DNA of 64,000 bases, from contig NZ_WTYH01000001.1 of the NCBI RefSeq assembly GCF_009827335.1, forward strand, positions 2,207,501 to 2,271,500, in the 5' to 3' direction. This DNA is from Aurantiacibacter arachoides (GTDB lineage Bacteria > Pseudomonadota > Alphaproteobacteria > Sphingomonadales > Sphingomonadaceae). A program made the translations under genes and the position numbers. A model generated the notes under the pieces. It saw only the letters and a program-made list of their open reading frames with translations. It did no database searches and was not told the origin of the DNA. This document shows positions 1 to 9,602 of the stretch, piece after piece (the first letter of the stretch is position 1; every line of letters begins with the position of its first letter).

Positions 1-1
1 T

Positions 2-181
2 GCCCGCGCGCTCGCCTTTTCCCGCACCAGCCTGGCGGGCGACGGCCTCGATCACATCATTGCCCACGTCCGCGGGGGCGGAGACATCGGCGGCCTTTGG
101 CGAACAACCGCGCGGCTCGTCACCTTTGGTATGCCCGGCCGCGCCGCCCGCTTGGCCGCGGCGCTCGTGGCCGGGCGCTGA
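2..181 (+). CDS. C-terminal end of an unidentified protein (partial)
   Basis: An open frame enters from the left edge and ends at a TGA whose last base is the A of the next gene's ATG (TGATG), the pattern of a translationally coupled operon. The visible 59 residues are rich in Ala, Gly and Arg and end in LAAALVAGR. I see no diagnostic motif. Because the next gene is a polysaccharide flippase, a polysaccharide biosynthesis role such as a glycosyltransferase is possible, but that rests on context only. Confidence 0.4.
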   Translation, partial: ARALAFSRTSLAGDGLDHIIAHVRGGGDIGGLWRTTARLVTFGMPGRAARLAAALVAGR

Positions 182-1704
182 TGGCGTCGATACCACCTTC
201 CGATTCGGGCAGCGAGATACGCATTCGCAAGATGAGCGTCAGGGGCGCGGCGGCGCTGGCAATGGCCAGCCAGTTCGGTGCCTTTGCCATCCAGTTCGCG
301 GCCAGCGTGATCCTCGCCCGGTTCTTCATCGGCCCCGATGAGCTTGGCCTCTTCACCATCGCCTTTTCCTTCGTCAGCCTGCTGGCGGTGCTGCAGGAAT
401 TCGGCATCAACCGGTTCATCGCCGGCGAGCGTGACCTTTCGGACGAGACGATTCGCACGGCCTTTACCGTATCGCTGGCGATCAGCTGGGCGATCGCGGC
501 GCTGTGCTTTTTGCTCGCCTGGCCCGCTGCGGCGTTTTACGCGATACCCGGCCTGCTCCCGCTGCTGCTGATCATCGCGGCGAGCTATTTCTTCGTGCCG
601 CTGGCGACGGTGCCAATGGCGCTGTTGCAGCGCGATCTCGATTTCCGTTCGAATACCGTGATCGAGATCGGCGTCGTCCTTGCCAACGCGGCGGTCGCCA
701 TCGTGCTTGCCTGGCGTGGCTGGGGGCCGCTGGCCCTGGCCTGGGGAGCATTCGCCCAGCAGGTCGCCCGCGCGGCCTTGTCGCAATGGCGCGTAGGCGG
801 ACGCCTGCCGGTTCCGCCGCGCCTTGCAGGGGCGCTACCGGTGCTGCGATTCGGCGGGTTCTCGACCGTTCTGTCCGCCCTCTCGCAAACGGGCGCGCGG
901 TTGCCCGAACTGCTGATCGGGCGGCTGCTCGATACGGTGGCGGTGGGCCTGTTCGCCCGGGCCTGGGGTCTTGCCGCCCAGTTGCGGCTGCTGGTTTCGG
1001 GCGGGCTGGCGACGGTCTTTTACCCTGCCTTCGCGCGCGCGCGCGATGCGGGCGAAGACCTTGGGGCGCATTACGAGCGCGTTGCCGCCAGCGTCACCGC
1101 GATCACCTGGCCGGCGATGGCGGGGCTGGCTGCGTGTTCCATTCCCATCATCGGCATGTTGTACGGCGAGCGATGGCTTGGCGCGGCGCGGCCGCTGGAA
1201 TGGATCGCTATGTCGCAGATCCTTTTCATCGCGCTGCCCTTGCATGTCGAGCTGCCGATCCTGCTCAACCGGATGCGCCCCCTCCTGTGGCGGTTCAGCC
1301 TCGATACCGCAGTCTCGGTCGTGCTCCTTGCCGTTGCCGCCACCATCTCGCTGGAGGCGGCCGCTGCCAGCCGCGTCGCCTATGGCCTGGCCTGGCTGGC
1401 GATCCATGCGCCTTTCCTTCATCACGTTGTCGGCTTTCGCTGGAGGGCGCTCGCCCGGGTATGGGCCCTGTCCGCCCTGGCTACGGGCGCTGCAGTGCTG
1501 CCGGTGTGGCTGTCGTACCAGGTATGGGATACGCCGAGCGATGCCGGATTCGGGCAAATTGCGCTGGCCGTGGTGGCAGGGATCGCCCTGTGGCTGGCGA
1601 TCCTGCGGCAAACACGGCATCCCGCCTACGCCGAAATGCACCTCCTTTCCGCCGGCGCGCTCGGTCGCCTGGGCATGGGCCGCATGGTGCCCGCGCCGCG
1701 CTAG
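181..1704 (+). CDS. Oligosaccharide/polysaccharide flippase (Wzx-like, MOP superfamily)
   Basis: A 507-residue protein dominated by hydrophobic helices, about 12 to 14 membrane segments, beginning around residue 25 after a short charged N-terminus. The ASQFGAFAIQFAASVILARF start and the FGINRFI stretch near residue 80 are typical of flippases that move undecaprenyl-linked sugar repeats across the inner membrane. I chose the ATG at 181 because it overlaps the upstream stop codon. An in-frame start at 97 would add an Arg-rich stretch unlike the family. It is probably the last gene of a surface-polysaccharide operon lying mostly to the left. The sugar substrate cannot be read from the sequence. 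Confidence 0.82.
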   Translation: MASIPPSDSGSEIRIRKMSVRGAAALAMASQFGAFAIQFAASVILARFFIGPDELGLFTIAFSFVSLLAVLQEFGINRFIAGERDLSDETIRTAFTVSLAISWAIAALCFLLAWPAAAFYAIPGLLPLLLIIAASYFFVPLATVPMALLQRDLDFRSNTVIEIGVVLANAAVAIVLAWRGWGPLALAWGAFAQQVARAALSQWRVGGRLPVPPRLAGALPVLRFGGFSTVLSALSQTGARLPELLIGRLLDTVAVGLFARAWGLAAQLRLLVSGGLATVFYPAFARARDAGEDLGAHYERVAASVTAITWPAMAGLAACSIPIIGMLYGERWLGAARPLEWIAMSQILFIALPLHVELPILLNRMRPLLWRFSLDTAVSVVLLAVAATISLEAAAASRVAYGLAWLAIHAPFLHHVVGFRWRALARVWALSALATGAAVLPVWLSYQVWDTPSDAGFGQIALAVVAGIALWLAILRQTRHPAYAEMHLLSAGALGRLGMGRMVPAPR

Positions 1705-1802
1705 GGACGCGCTGCGCGCTACCCACGATTGCGCCGACCTTCGCCCCCGGACCGTTGGCCGCCTTGTCGTTTGCGCCGCAGCGCCCCACCTAACCTGGCA
1801 TC

Positions 1803-3644
1803 GTGAGAGACTTCGGCACCAGCACCGCTAAAGGCGATCACGCCGATTGGGCGACGATTCGCCGCTTCCTTCCCTATCTGTGGCCCGCGGGCCGGCCCGA
1901 TCTGAAACGCCGGATCGCCATCGCGACCTTGCTGGTCATTGCCGCGAAGGCCGTGGTCCTCGCCCTGCCCTTTGCCTATGCCAAGGCGGTCGACACCATG
2001 AGCGCGCCGGAGCGTTCGGGGGGCGAACCGCTGCTGTGGCTCGCGCTGGGGCTTGTGCTCGCCTATTCCGCCGGGCGCTTTGCCACCGTCGTGTTCGACA
2101 ATGTGCGCAACATCGTGTTCGAACGCGTGGGACAGGATGCGGTGCGCGAACTGACCGGCGACGTGTTCGACCGGTTGCACAAGCTGAGCCTGCGCTTCCA
2201 CCTCTCCCGCCGCACCGGCGAAGTCACCCGCGTGGTCGAACGCGGCACGAAGTCGATCAACTCGATGATCTACTTCCTGCTGTTCAACATCCTGCCGACC
2301 GCGATCGAGCTGATCGTGGTCTCGGTGATATTCTGGACGATCTTCGGCTGGGAACTGGTCGCGGCCACCGCTGTCACGGTGTTCGCCTTTGTCTTCCTGA
2401 CCCAGCGCATCACCGAATGGCGGGTGAAGCTGCGCAAGGACATGAACGACCTCGACGGGCAAGCCATGGCCCGCGCCGTCGACAGCCTGCTGAATTACGA
2501 GACGGTCAAGTATTTCGGTGCCGAGGCGCGCGAGCACGCGCGCTATACCAACACCGCCCGCGCCTATGCCGAGGCGGCGATCAAGACCGAAAATTCGCTC
2601 GGCGTGCTGAACATCGTGCAGGCGCTCATCACCAACCTGCTGATGGCGGGCGCCATGGCCTGGACGGTGTGGCAGTGGAGCCGGGGGGCGCTGACGCCCG
2701 GCGATCTGGTTTTGGTCAATACCTACCTGCTGCAGCTCTTCCGCCCGCTCGACATGCTTGGCTGGGTCTATCGCACGATTCGCCAGGGCCTGATCGACAT
2801 GGCCGACATGTTCCGCCTGATCGATACGCCGGTGGAGGTGGAGGACAAGCCCGGCGCCCCGGCGCTGGTAGTGCGTCGCCCGGTGGTCGCCTTCGAGGAT
2901 GTCGACTTCGGCTACGAGGCGGACCGGCAGATCCTCCACAAGCTCAGTTTCGAGGCGCCCGCCGGTGCCACCGTGGCACTGGTCGGACCGTCCGGCGCAG
3001 GCAAGAGCACGATCGGCAGGCTGCTGTTCCGGTTTTATGACCCCTCCGGCGGACGCATCCTTGTCGACGGGCAGGACATTAGTGACGTGACGCAGGCAAG
3101 CTTGCGCGCCCATATCGGGATCGTGCCGCAGGACAGCGTCCTGTTCAACGATACGCTGGGCTACAACATCGCCTATGGCTGGCCTGCAGGCGGCGACGGC
3201 GCCAGCGCGGAGCAGATCGAAGCGGCCGCGCGCGATGCCGCCGTCCTGCCGCTGGTGGAGCTGCTGCCGGCCGGTTTCAATACAGAGGTGGGCGAACGCG
3301 GCCTCAAGCTGTCCGGGGGCGAGAAGCAACGAGTCGCCATTGCCCGCACGCTGCTGAAGGACCCTCCGATCCTGCTGCTGGACGAGGCGACGAGTGCGCT
3401 CGATTCGCGCACCGAGCAGGACATTCTGGCAACCCTCAAGCGGGTCAGTGCCAATCGCACCACCATCGCCATCGCCCACCGGCTCTCGACCATCGCAGAT
3501 GCCGACATCATCAACGTGATGGACGCGGGCCGCATCGTCGAATCGGGCAGTCATGGCGACCTGCTGCGACGCGACGGGCTGTACGCCGAGATGTGGAACC
3601 GGCAGCAGAACGAGGAATCGGAAGAGCGCGAAGCGGCCGAATAG
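1803..3644 (+). CDS. ABC exporter, fused permease/ATPase of the Atm1/HMT1 type
   Basis: This 613-residue half-transporter has an N-terminal membrane domain of six helices (about residues 30-330) and a C-terminal nucleotide-binding domain. The domain shows Walker A GPSGAGKST near residue 397, signature LSGGEKQRVAIAR, Walker B PILLLDEATSALD and switch histidine IAHRLST. The LNYETVKYFGAEAREHARY stretch is characteristic of Atm1-like exporters, which are linked to glutathione-complexed sulfur or metals. The start is GTG. The gene lies 98 bp after the flippase with no overlap, so it is probably a separate unit. The C-terminus is acidic (EESEEREAAE). The family assignment is strong; the exact substrate is inferred. 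Confidence 0.9.
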   Translation: MRDFGTSTAKGDHADWATIRRFLPYLWPAGRPDLKRRIAIATLLVIAAKAVVLALPFAYAKAVDTMSAPERSGGEPLLWLALGLVLAYSAGRFATVVFDNVRNIVFERVGQDAVRELTGDVFDRLHKLSLRFHLSRRTGEVTRVVERGTKSINSMIYFLLFNILPTAIELIVVSVIFWTIFGWELVAATAVTVFAFVFLTQRITEWRVKLRKDMNDLDGQAMARAVDSLLNYETVKYFGAEAREHARYTNTARAYAEAAIKTENSLGVLNIVQALITNLLMAGAMAWTVWQWSRGALTPGDLVLVNTYLLQLFRPLDMLGWVYRTIRQGLIDMADMFRLIDTPVEVEDKPGAPALVVRRPVVAFEDVDFGYEADRQILHKLSFEAPAGATVALVGPSGAGKSTIGRLLFRFYDPSGGRILVDGQDISDVTQASLRAHIGIVPQDSVLFNDTLGYNIAYGWPAGGDGASAEQIEAAARDAAVLPLVELLPAGFNTEVGERGLKLSGGEKQRVAIARTLLKDPPILLLDEATSALDSRTEQDILATLKRVSANRTTIAIAHRLSTIADADIINVMDAGRIVESGSHGDLLRRDGLYAEMWNRQQNEESEEREAAE

Positions 3645-3923
3645 GGCGGGTCAGCGGCTTTCCGGTCGGTTCAGCCGCTGCTCGATCCGGGCAGGCACTT
3701 CCCAAAAGCCAATGGACATTGCGTTATTGCGCTGACCGGATCGCTTGGCTATGTGGCGGCGCATTCACCGGACCCGGCAGCGCCGGGTGGCTCGGCCTGG
3801 CGCCTATCCCCGGGACAACACATCAGCTTCGCATAGCATTGGAACAGACCGGCACCTGCGATCCGTCGCGGCTGAATGCCCGTCCGCGTGGCTGAGACGT
3901 GAAACGGTTGGAATTCGTAACTC

Positions 3924-5417
3924 ATGGACCTGTTGCAAACGATCAAGCGGGACTGGCTGGCCAATCCCCGCAAGGAAATCCTCGCGGGCATCGTGGTTGC
4001 CCTCGCCCTGATTCCCGAGGCCATCGGCTTCTCCATCATCGCCGGGGTTGACCCGCGCGTGGGCCTCTACGCCTCCATCGCAATCGCCATGGTCATCGCC
4101 TTTACCGGCGGGCGGCCCGGCATGATCAGCGCTGCCACCGCCGCGGTGGCCGTGGTGGTAGTGCCCCTGGTGCGCGATCATGGTGTGGAGTACCTGTTTG
4201 CCGCGACGATATTGATGGGCGTGTTCCAGGGCATCGCGGCTCTATTGCGGCTGGACCTGCTGATGCAGTTCGTCAGCCGCTCGGTCATCACCGGGTTCGT
4301 CAACGCGCTGGCGATTCTCATCTTCATGGCTCAACTGCCGCAACTGATTGGCGTGCCGCCTGTCACTTACCTGCTTGTGGCGGGCGCGCTGGCGATCATC
4401 TACCTCCTGCCGCGCCTTACAACCGCCGTCCCCTCCCCGCTCGTCGCCATCGTGGTGGTCGGCGCGATCACAATCGGGCTGGACGTCGAGGTCAATACTG
4501 TCGCGGACATGGGCGAACTGCCCGAAGGGCTGCCCTACTTTGTCTGGCCCGACGTGCCGCTGACGTGGGAAACCCTGCGCATCATCGCCCCCTACGCGGC
4601 CACGATGGCGGCGGTCGGCCTGCTGGAAAGCCTGCTCACCGCGCAGATCGTCGACGACATGACCCATACCGATTCGAACAAGCGCCGCGAGAGTGCGGGC
4701 CAGGGCGTTGCCAACGTCGCGGCCGGGCTGGTGGGCGGCATGGGCGGGTGTGCGATGATCGGCCAGTCGGTGATCAACGTGACGTCAGGCGGACGCGGAC
4801 GACTTTCCACCTTTACCTCGGGCGCAACCTTGCTGGTGCTGCTCGCCGCGCTGGGGCCGATCGTGGGGCAGATCCCCATGGCCGCGCTGGTGGCGGTGAT
4901 GATCATGGTTTCCATCGGCACCTTCAGCTGGAATTCGATCCCCAACCTGCGCCGTCATCCCTGGCAATCGAGCCTGGTGATGCTGGCGACCGTCATCATG
5001 GTGGTGGCGACGCACAACCTCGCGCTGGGCGTGCTGGTCGGCGTGCTGCTGTCGGGCATCTTCTTTGCCGGCAAGGTGCGCTCGATGTTCGGCGTTACCC
5101 GGTCACGAGATGAACAGGTGGCGACATATACGGTGACGGGGCAGATCTTCTTCGCCAGCGTCGACCGGTTCAGCCGTGCCTTTGGCCGCGAGAGCGAGCG
5201 GCCTGACCCCGCCGACCACGTGGTGATCGACGTGACCGGCGCGCATTTCTGGGACATCAGCGGCGTTGATGTGCTCGACAAGGTGGTCGAGCGGATGCGC
5301 ATGAACGGGCGCAGCGTGCAGGTGATCGGGCTGAACCAGGCAAGCGCCGACCTCGTCGACCGATACGCCCTTACGGACAAGACCGGCGTGGAAACGGGTC
5401 TGGCACCCCATCCCTGA
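3924..5417 (+). CDS. SulP-family inorganic anion transporter with STAS domain
   Basis: A 497-residue inner-membrane protein. Its N-terminus ([20 protein letters not shown]) is the classic SulP first helix, followed by about ten further helices and a C-terminal STAS domain from about residue 390 ([32 protein letters not shown]). SulP proteins move sulfate, bicarbonate or other anions by sodium or proton symport. The sulfate assimilation genes of this window lie 50 kb away, so sulfate is not favoured over bicarbonate by context. The gene is convergent with hslU. The 279-bp region upstream holds no gene I can support. Confidence 0.88.
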   Translation: MDLLQTIKRDWLANPRKEILAGIVVALALIPEAIGFSIIAGVDPRVGLYASIAIAMVIAFTGGRPGMISAATAAVAVVVVPLVRDHGVEYLFAATILMGVFQGIAALLRLDLLMQFVSRSVITGFVNALAILIFMAQLPQLIGVPPVTYLLVAGALAIIYLLPRLTTAVPSPLVAIVVVGAITIGLDVEVNTVADMGELPEGLPYFVWPDVPLTWETLRIIAPYAATMAAVGLLESLLTAQIVDDMTHTDSNKRRESAGQGVANVAAGLVGGMGGCAMIGQSVINVTSGGRGRLSTFTSGATLLVLLAALGPIVGQIPMAALVAVMIMVSIGTFSWNSIPNLRRHPWQSSLVMLATVIMVVATHNLALGVLVGVLLSGIFFAGKVRSMFGVTRSRDEQVATYTVTGQIFFASVDRFSRAFGRESERPDPADHVVIDVTGAHFWDISGVDVLDKVVERMRMNGRSVQVIGLNQASADLVDRYALTDKTGVETGLAPHP

Positions 5418-5464
5418 GCGTCGGGGGGATCAACCCCTGACGACGGCCTGGGCGTCTGCCGGGG

Positions 5465-6763
5465 CTAGAGGACGTACTTGCTGAGATCGGCATCGCCCGC
5501 CAGGTCGTCCAGCTTGTCGCGCACGTAGGCGGCGTCGATGGTCACGCTTTCGCCCTTGCGGTCCTCGGCCTCGAAACTCAGTTCCTCGAACAGCTTTTCC
5601 ATCACCGTTTGCAGGCGGCGGGCGCCGATGTTCTCGACGCTCTCGTTCACCTGCGCGGCGATGCGGGCGACCTCGGCCACGGCATCGCCGTCCATCGTCA
5701 CGGTTAGCTCTTCAGTGCCGAGCAGCGCCTCGTACTGGGCGACGAGGTTCGCCTTGGTCTCCGACAGGATGCGCACGAAGTCCGCCTCTGTCAGGCTGCG
5801 CAGTTCCACGCGGATCGGCAGGCGCCCCTGCAATTCGGGCAGCATATCGCTCGGCTTGGCGACGTGGAACGCTCCGCTGGCGATGAAGAGGACGTGGTCG
5901 GTCTTCATCGGGCCGTACTTGGTGGCGACCGTCGTGCCCTCGATCAACGGCAAGAGATCGCGCTGCACGCCCTCGCGGCTGACGCTGCCGCCGCGCACGT
6001 CGGATACCGCGATCTTGTCGATCTCGTCGAGGAAGACGATGCCGTTGGTTTCCGCATTGGCCAGCGCGACGCGGGCGACGTCGTCCTGGTCCATGCGCTT
6101 TTCGGCTTCCTCGTCGACCAGCTTGTCCCAGGCCTCGGGCACCTTCAGCTTGCGCCGCTTCTTCTGGCCGCCGCCAAAGGCCTTGCCCATCATCTCGCTG
6201 AGGTTGATCATGGTCGCCCCGCCGCCCATGCCGGGCAGGTCCATCGCCATGCCGGGCGCATCGGCGACCTCGATCTCGACCTCGGTTTCGTTCATGGAGT
6301 TGTCGACGATCCGCTGGCGGAAGCTCTGGCGCGTCGCCTCGCTGGCGTTCTGGCCGACCAGCGCGTCGAGCAGACGTTCCATTGCCGCCTCGCTTGCGGT
6401 TTCGCGCACGGCTTCGCGGCGGCGGTCCTTTTCCAGCCGGATGGCTTCTTCCACCAGGTCGCGGGCAATCTGTTCGACGTCGCGGCCGACATAGCCAACC
6501 TCGGTGAACTTGGTCGCCTCGACCTTTACGAACGGCGCCTCGGCCAGCTTTGCCAGGCGGCGGCTGATCTCGGTCTTGCCGCAACCGGTGGGGCCGATCA
6601 TCAGGATGTTCTTCGGCGTGACCTCGTCCCGCAGCTCGGGGGCAAGGCGCTGGCGCCGCCAGCGATTGCGCAGCGCGACGGCGACCGCGCGCTTGGCCTC
6701 GGCCTGGCCGATGATATGTTCGTCGAGCGCGGCGACGATCGCCTTGGGGGTCAGGTTGTCCAT
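5465..6763 (-). CDS. hslU: HslU, ATPase subunit of the HslVU protease
   Basis: A 432-residue AAA+ unfoldase that feeds substrates to HslV in the cytoplasm. It starts [20 protein letters not shown] and has Walker [10 protein letters not shown] near residue 57, followed by [22 protein letters not shown]. The I-domain insertion spans about residues 110-240 and includes a Gly/Met-rich stretch. Walker B is [12 protein letters not shown], then the sensor region and the C-terminal tail ending LSKYVL, which docks into HslV. Length is normal for the family. It lies 7 bp downstream of hslV and is surely co-transcribed with it from the heat-shock promoter upstream. Confidence 0.97.
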   Translation of the reverse strand: MDNLTPKAIVAALDEHIIGQAEAKRAVAVALRNRWRRQRLAPELRDEVTPKNILMIGPTGCGKTEISRRLAKLAEAPFVKVEATKFTEVGYVGRDVEQIARDLVEEAIRLEKDRRREAVRETASEAAMERLLDALVGQNASEATRQSFRQRIVDNSMNETEVEIEVADAPGMAMDLPGMGGGATMINLSEMMGKAFGGGQKKRRKLKVPEAWDKLVDEEAEKRMDQDDVARVALANAETNGIVFLDEIDKIAVSDVRGGSVSREGVQRDLLPLIEGTTVATKYGPMKTDHVLFIASGAFHVAKPSDMLPELQGRLPIRVELRSLTEADFVRILSETKANLVAQYEALLGTEELTVTMDGDAVAEVARIAAQVNESVENIGARRLQTVMEKLFEELSFEAEDRKGESVTIDAAYVRDKLDDLAGDADLSKYVL

Positions 6764-6770
6764 GGATTCC

Positions 6771-7343
6771 TCAGACCGTCTCTACGGTCACGTTGCCGTT
6801 GGTAAAGACGCAGACATCCGCTGCCACGGCCATGGCCTTGCGCGCGATCTTCTCGGCGTCGTCCTCGTAATCGGATAGCGCGCGGGCGGCGGCCAGGGCA
6901 TAGTTGCCGCCGGAACCGATCGCCGCGATGCCGCCGTCAGGCTCCAGCACGTCGCCGTTGCCGGTCAGCACCAGCAGCACGTCCTTGTCCGCGACGATCA
7001 TCAGCGCCTCGAGGTTCCTCAGGTACTTGTCGGTGCGCCAGTCCTTGGCGAGTTCCACGCAGGCGCGCAGCAACTGGCCGGAGTATTGCTCAAGCTTCTT
7101 TTCCAGCCGCTCGAACAGGGTAAAGGCATCGGCGGTCGCGCCCGCGAACCCGGCGACCACCTTGCCGCCTTCGCCGATCCGGCGGACCTTGCGGGCATTG
7201 GGCTTCATCACCGTATTGCCCATGGAAACCTGCCCATCGCCGGCGATGACGGTAGTATCGCCGCGCTTCACGCCGATGATGGTGGTGCCGTGCCACTGGA
7301 TCAGGCCGTGATCGGACCCGTGGCTGTATCTGTCGCTGCTCAT
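6771..7343 (-). CDS. hslV: HslV, proteolytic subunit of the HslVU protease
   Basis: A 190-residue N-terminal-threonine peptidase of the proteasome fold. From the ATG at 7343 the catalytic threonine would be residue 20 ([12 protein letters not shown]), leaving a 19-residue propeptide rather than the single Met of E. coli HslV. Short propeptides are common in alphaproteobacteria. [13 protein letters not shown] and the [14 protein letters not shown] segment confirm the family. A longer in-frame start at 7388 exists, but it would place the promoter described at 7351-7379 inside the gene. The next gene, hslU, starts 7 bp after the stop. Confidence 0.95.
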   Translation of the reverse strand: MSSDRYSHGSDHGLIQWHGTTIIGVKRGDTTVIAGDGQVSMGNTVMKPNARKVRRIGEGGKVVAGFAGATADAFTLFERLEKKLEQYSGQLLRACVELAKDWRTDKYLRNLEALMIVADKDVLLVLTGNGDVLEPDGGIAAIGSGGNYALAAARALSDYEDDAEKIARKAMAVAADVCVFTNGNVTVETV

Positions 7344-7350
7344 GGCGGCG

Positions 7351-7379
7351 ATATGGGAGGGCCGGCGGACCGCTTCAAG
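7351..7379 (-). promoter_or_regulatory. Probable heat-shock (RpoH) promoter of hslVU
   Basis: On the minus strand, CTTGAA (7379-7374) is separated by exactly 17 bp from CCATAT (7356-7351). Both hexamers and the spacing match RpoH promoters (CTTGAA, then CCCATNT-like), and hslVU is a classic heat-shock operon. Only 7 bp lie between the -10 and the ATG at 7343, so the transcript would be leaderless or almost so. I found no ribosome binding site in that gap. Confidence 0.6.
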
Positions 7380-7428
7380 CGCGGCCACGCGGCAGCAGGG
7401 TCAGGCTCGCCGTCTTTGACGCGCTGGT

Positions 7429-7896
7429 TCAGCCGCCGCCGCCGGCCCCGCCCGTGCCCGGAAGCGCGGTGCCCACCGTGCCGATGTTTCCGAACAGGTC
7501 TTCAAGGAAGCCGCGCTCACGGCCCAGCGTCGGCGTCTCGTCGCCGTTGGGGCTGATATTCTCCACCAGCTCCATGCCGGTGCGATCGGTGGAAACGACA
7601 TTGCCGGCACCATCGAAGCGCACCGCCAGCACCGTGTGCTGGGCGATCGTCGGCTGGCGGAAGGGCGATTGTCCGGTGATGCTGGAAACGTAGTACCACA
7701 CCGGATCGCCGAACATGCTCGTCATCGTCGGCTGGCCCAGCGTGCCGCGCACCGACTGCTGGTTGTCGAGACCCGGCTGGACCGAAGCGACCAGCGTCTC
7801 GTCGACGATATAGCCGCGGTGGTTGGCGATCGACGAACACCCTGCCAGCAAGGCCATGACACCGGCCAGCCCTGCCATCCGCACGATCGAACCCAT
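7429..7896 (-). CDS. bamE: Outer membrane assembly lipoprotein BamE (SmpA/OmlA family)
   Basis: A 155-residue lipoprotein with signal MGSIVRMAGLAGVMALLAGC, so lipidation is at Cys20. The mature part has the BamE fold signature: YIVDETLVASVQPGLDNQQSVRGTLGQPTM, then PVWYYVSS and AVRFDGAGNVV. BamE is an accessory part of the BAM complex that inserts beta-barrel proteins into the outer membrane. Start: AAGGA lies 9 nt before the ATG at 7896 but directly abuts the in-frame ATG at 7905, so 7896 is preferred. The C-terminus is a Gly-rich tail (GTGGAGGGG). It is divergent from the bc1 chaperone gene. Confidence 0.9.
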   Translation of the reverse strand: MGSIVRMAGLAGVMALLAGCSSIANHRGYIVDETLVASVQPGLDNQQSVRGTLGQPTMTSMFGDPVWYYVSSITGQSPFRQPTIAQHTVLAVRFDGAGNVVSTDRTGMELVENISPNGDETPTLGRERGFLEDLFGNIGTVGTALPGTGGAGGGG

Positions 7897-7941
7897 GACT
7901 GTCATTCCTTCGTAAATCCCTTGGATCGCCCGTGCGCGCGA

Positions 7942-7968
7942 TTGCCTCACGCGTGGTGCGTCCTATAT
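7942..7968 (+). promoter_or_regulatory. Possible promoter of the bc1 chaperone / yceD pair
   Basis: TTGCCT (7942-7947) and CTATAT (7963-7968) are separated by 15 bp in the divergent region. The -10 fits the alphaproteobacterial housekeeping pattern and the -35 is partial. The next start codon is at 8079, giving a leader of about 100 nt. The match is weak in spacing. Confidence 0.3.
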
Positions 7969-8078
7969 GTGCGGCGTGCCTTAGGGCAGCGCCCCGCCCC
8001 GTGCAATGGATGTGGCAGGCTCGGGCGCATTCGCCGCCGGCCATTGAACTTTGCCTTAACGAGAAAGCCCGCTTCGCC

Positions 8079-8591
8079 ATGTCCTTCCTCCAGCGCCTGA
8101 CCCGCAAGCAGCCGCGCGACCAGTTGCGCCCGTTGTGGCACGCTGTCGTCGGCACCAGCCGAGAGCGCGAATGGTACGCGGACTGCGGCGTGGCGGATAC
8201 GGTAGAAGGCCGGTTCGACATGATCGCGCTGGTCCTGGCGCTCACCATGCTGCGGATGGAGGACAGCCCCGCGCTCGCCCCCAAGACCGGCCCGCTGACC
8301 GAACTGTTCGTGGCCGACATGGACCGCCAGTTGCGCGACGGCGGCGTGGGCGACCTGATGGTGGGCAAGAAGATTGGCCGGATGATGGAAGCGCTGGGCG
8401 GACGCATCGGCGTGCTGCGCGAAAACCTGACCGGCAGCGATGCCGCGCTGGCAGTTATCCTGAAGCGCAACGTGACGCTGGCCGACGAGGACAAGAAGCC
8501 CTTCGCCCTCGCCGTGCGCGCCCGGGCGCTGCACGACCGGTTGACCGGGCTGACCGACGCGCAGGTGCTGGCGGGGGAGATCGGCGCATGA
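8079..8591 (+). CDS. Ubiquinol-cytochrome c chaperone family protein (Cbp3/UQCC1-like)
   Basis: A 170-residue protein beginning MSFLQRLTRK with the core LWHAVVGTSREREWYADCGVADTVEGRFDMIALVLALTMLR. The YxxCGVxDTxxGRF-type block followed by a hydrophobic helix is the signature of the Cbp3/UQCC1 family, which helps cytochrome b mature in the bc1 complex. A later block (DMDRQLRDGGVGDLMVGKKIG) also fits. I chose the ATG at 8079 because of the purine-rich GAGAAAG about 11 nt upstream; in-frame codons before it give no family similarity. Its stop overlaps the yceD start (ATGA), so the two are coupled. Confidence 0.85.
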   Translation: MSFLQRLTRKQPRDQLRPLWHAVVGTSREREWYADCGVADTVEGRFDMIALVLALTMLRMEDSPALAPKTGPLTELFVADMDRQLRDGGVGDLMVGKKIGRMMEALGGRIGVLRENLTGSDAALAVILKRNVTLADEDKKPFALAVRARALHDRLTGLTDAQVLAGEIGA

Positions 8592-9109
8592 GCGAGGCAC
8601 CGGAATTTTCGCGCATGGTCGACCTCAGAAGCATCGGCAACGCGCCGGTCGACCTGGTTGCCAGCGAATCCGAATGCGCCGCATTGGCCGCGCGATTCGG
8701 CCTGGTGTCGATCGAACGACTCGAAGCGCGCGTCGACCTCTTGCCAGATGGCGCGGTTGTGGAAGCGAGTGGCACGCTGATTGCCGATTTCGTGCAGAGT
8801 TGCGCCGTTTCGGGCGAGGACCTGTCCATGAGCATCAACGAGCCCTTTACCGTGCGCTTCGTGCCTGCGGGCGATGAACCTGGCGTACCGGACCAGGAAA
8901 TCGAACTCGACGAGGACGAGCTCGACGAGGTTTTCTACGACGGCACCGCCCTCGATCTGGGCGAGGCCGTGGCGCAGAGCCTGGCCCTGGCCATCGATCC
9001 TTTCGCGACCGGGCCAACGGCGGATGACGCACGGCGCGCGCACGGCTTGATCGAGGAAGGGTCGGCCGGCCCTCTGGCGGAGGCGCTGAAGGGGCTGAAG
9101 CTGAGCTGA
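8588..9109 (+). CDS. YceD family protein (DUF177)
   Basis: A 173-residue acidic protein. Visible family features are the early EFSRMVDLRSIG block, a central CAVSGEDLSMSINEPFTVRF stretch, and a very acidic run (EIELDEDELDEVFYDG) followed by LDLGEAVAQSLALAIDPF. Homologues are required for normal 23S rRNA accumulation and usually sit beside rpmF and plsX. Neither follows here: the next gene is a convergent glyoxalase-fold gene. Its ATG overlaps the stop of the bc1 chaperone. Confidence 0.85.
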   Translation: MSEAPEFSRMVDLRSIGNAPVDLVASESECAALAARFGLVSIERLEARVDLLPDGAVVEASGTLIADFVQSCAVSGEDLSMSINEPFTVRFVPAGDEPGVPDQEIELDEDELDEVFYDGTALDLGEAVAQSLALAIDPFATGPTADDARRAHGLIEEGSAGPLAEALKGLKLS

Positions 9110-9137
9110 CGCGTTGCCGTCAAGGCCGCGCTTCCGG

Positions 9138-9560
9138 TCAGACGGCGAAGGTCACATGTCCCTCTGCATCGATCGTCCAGGCCGGGTTCCAGGCGATTTC
9201 CCAGCCATGATCGTCCGGGTCGGACACGTATCCGCGAAACCCGCCGTGGGCGGGGGCATCGGCCGGCCGCAGCACGGCCCCTCCGGCCGCCGCCAGGCGA
9301 TCCATCAGGGGCTGCACGTCGTCTTTCGCCGGGACGTTATGCGCAAGGGCGAACGCGCCGGGGCGGCGAAGCGCGCCGCGCTGCATGTCCCTTGCCAGTT
9401 CCGTCGCCAGCCAGGTGCCGAGAACGAAGCCGTTCATCTGATAGAAGATGACATCGTCGTTCTCAAACACCGGCGCCCAGCCGAACCCTTCCACGTAAAA
9501 GCGGCGGGATCGGGCCAGATCGTCGATGCCAAGGGTGATGACGGAGAGCTGCTGCTGCAT
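9138..9560 (-). CDS. VOC (glyoxalase/bleomycin-resistance fold) family protein
   Basis: A 140-residue protein with two half-modules of the vicinal-oxygen-chelate fold: SVITLGIDDLARSRRFYVEGFGW near the N-terminus and GYVSDPDDHGWEIAWNP near residues 108-124. The second block is the typical metal-site strand ending in a Glu ligand. Members act as dioxygenases, lyases or resistance proteins, and nothing here picks between them. It is convergent with yceD and downstream of ssb on the same strand. Confidence 0.75.
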   Translation of the reverse strand: MQQQLSVITLGIDDLARSRRFYVEGFGWAPVFENDDVIFYQMNGFVLGTWLATELARDMQRGALRRPGAFALAHNVPAKDDVQPLMDRLAAAGGAVLRPADAPAHGGFRGYVSDPDDHGWEIAWNPAWTIDAEGHVTFAV

Positions 9561-9602
9561 GTATCACCGCCCATTCAGATGCCACGTTTCGCGCGAGGTC
9601 GA

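Noticed and set aside
3651..3700. A terminator after the ABC exporter
   Set aside because: AGCGGCT and AGCCGCT can pair near 3651-3678, but no T-run follows.
5418..5464. A bidirectional terminator between the SulP and hslU genes
   Set aside because: A short GC stem (CGTC-GGGG with CCCC-GACG and a mismatch) is present at about 5419-5442, but there is no T-run on either side.
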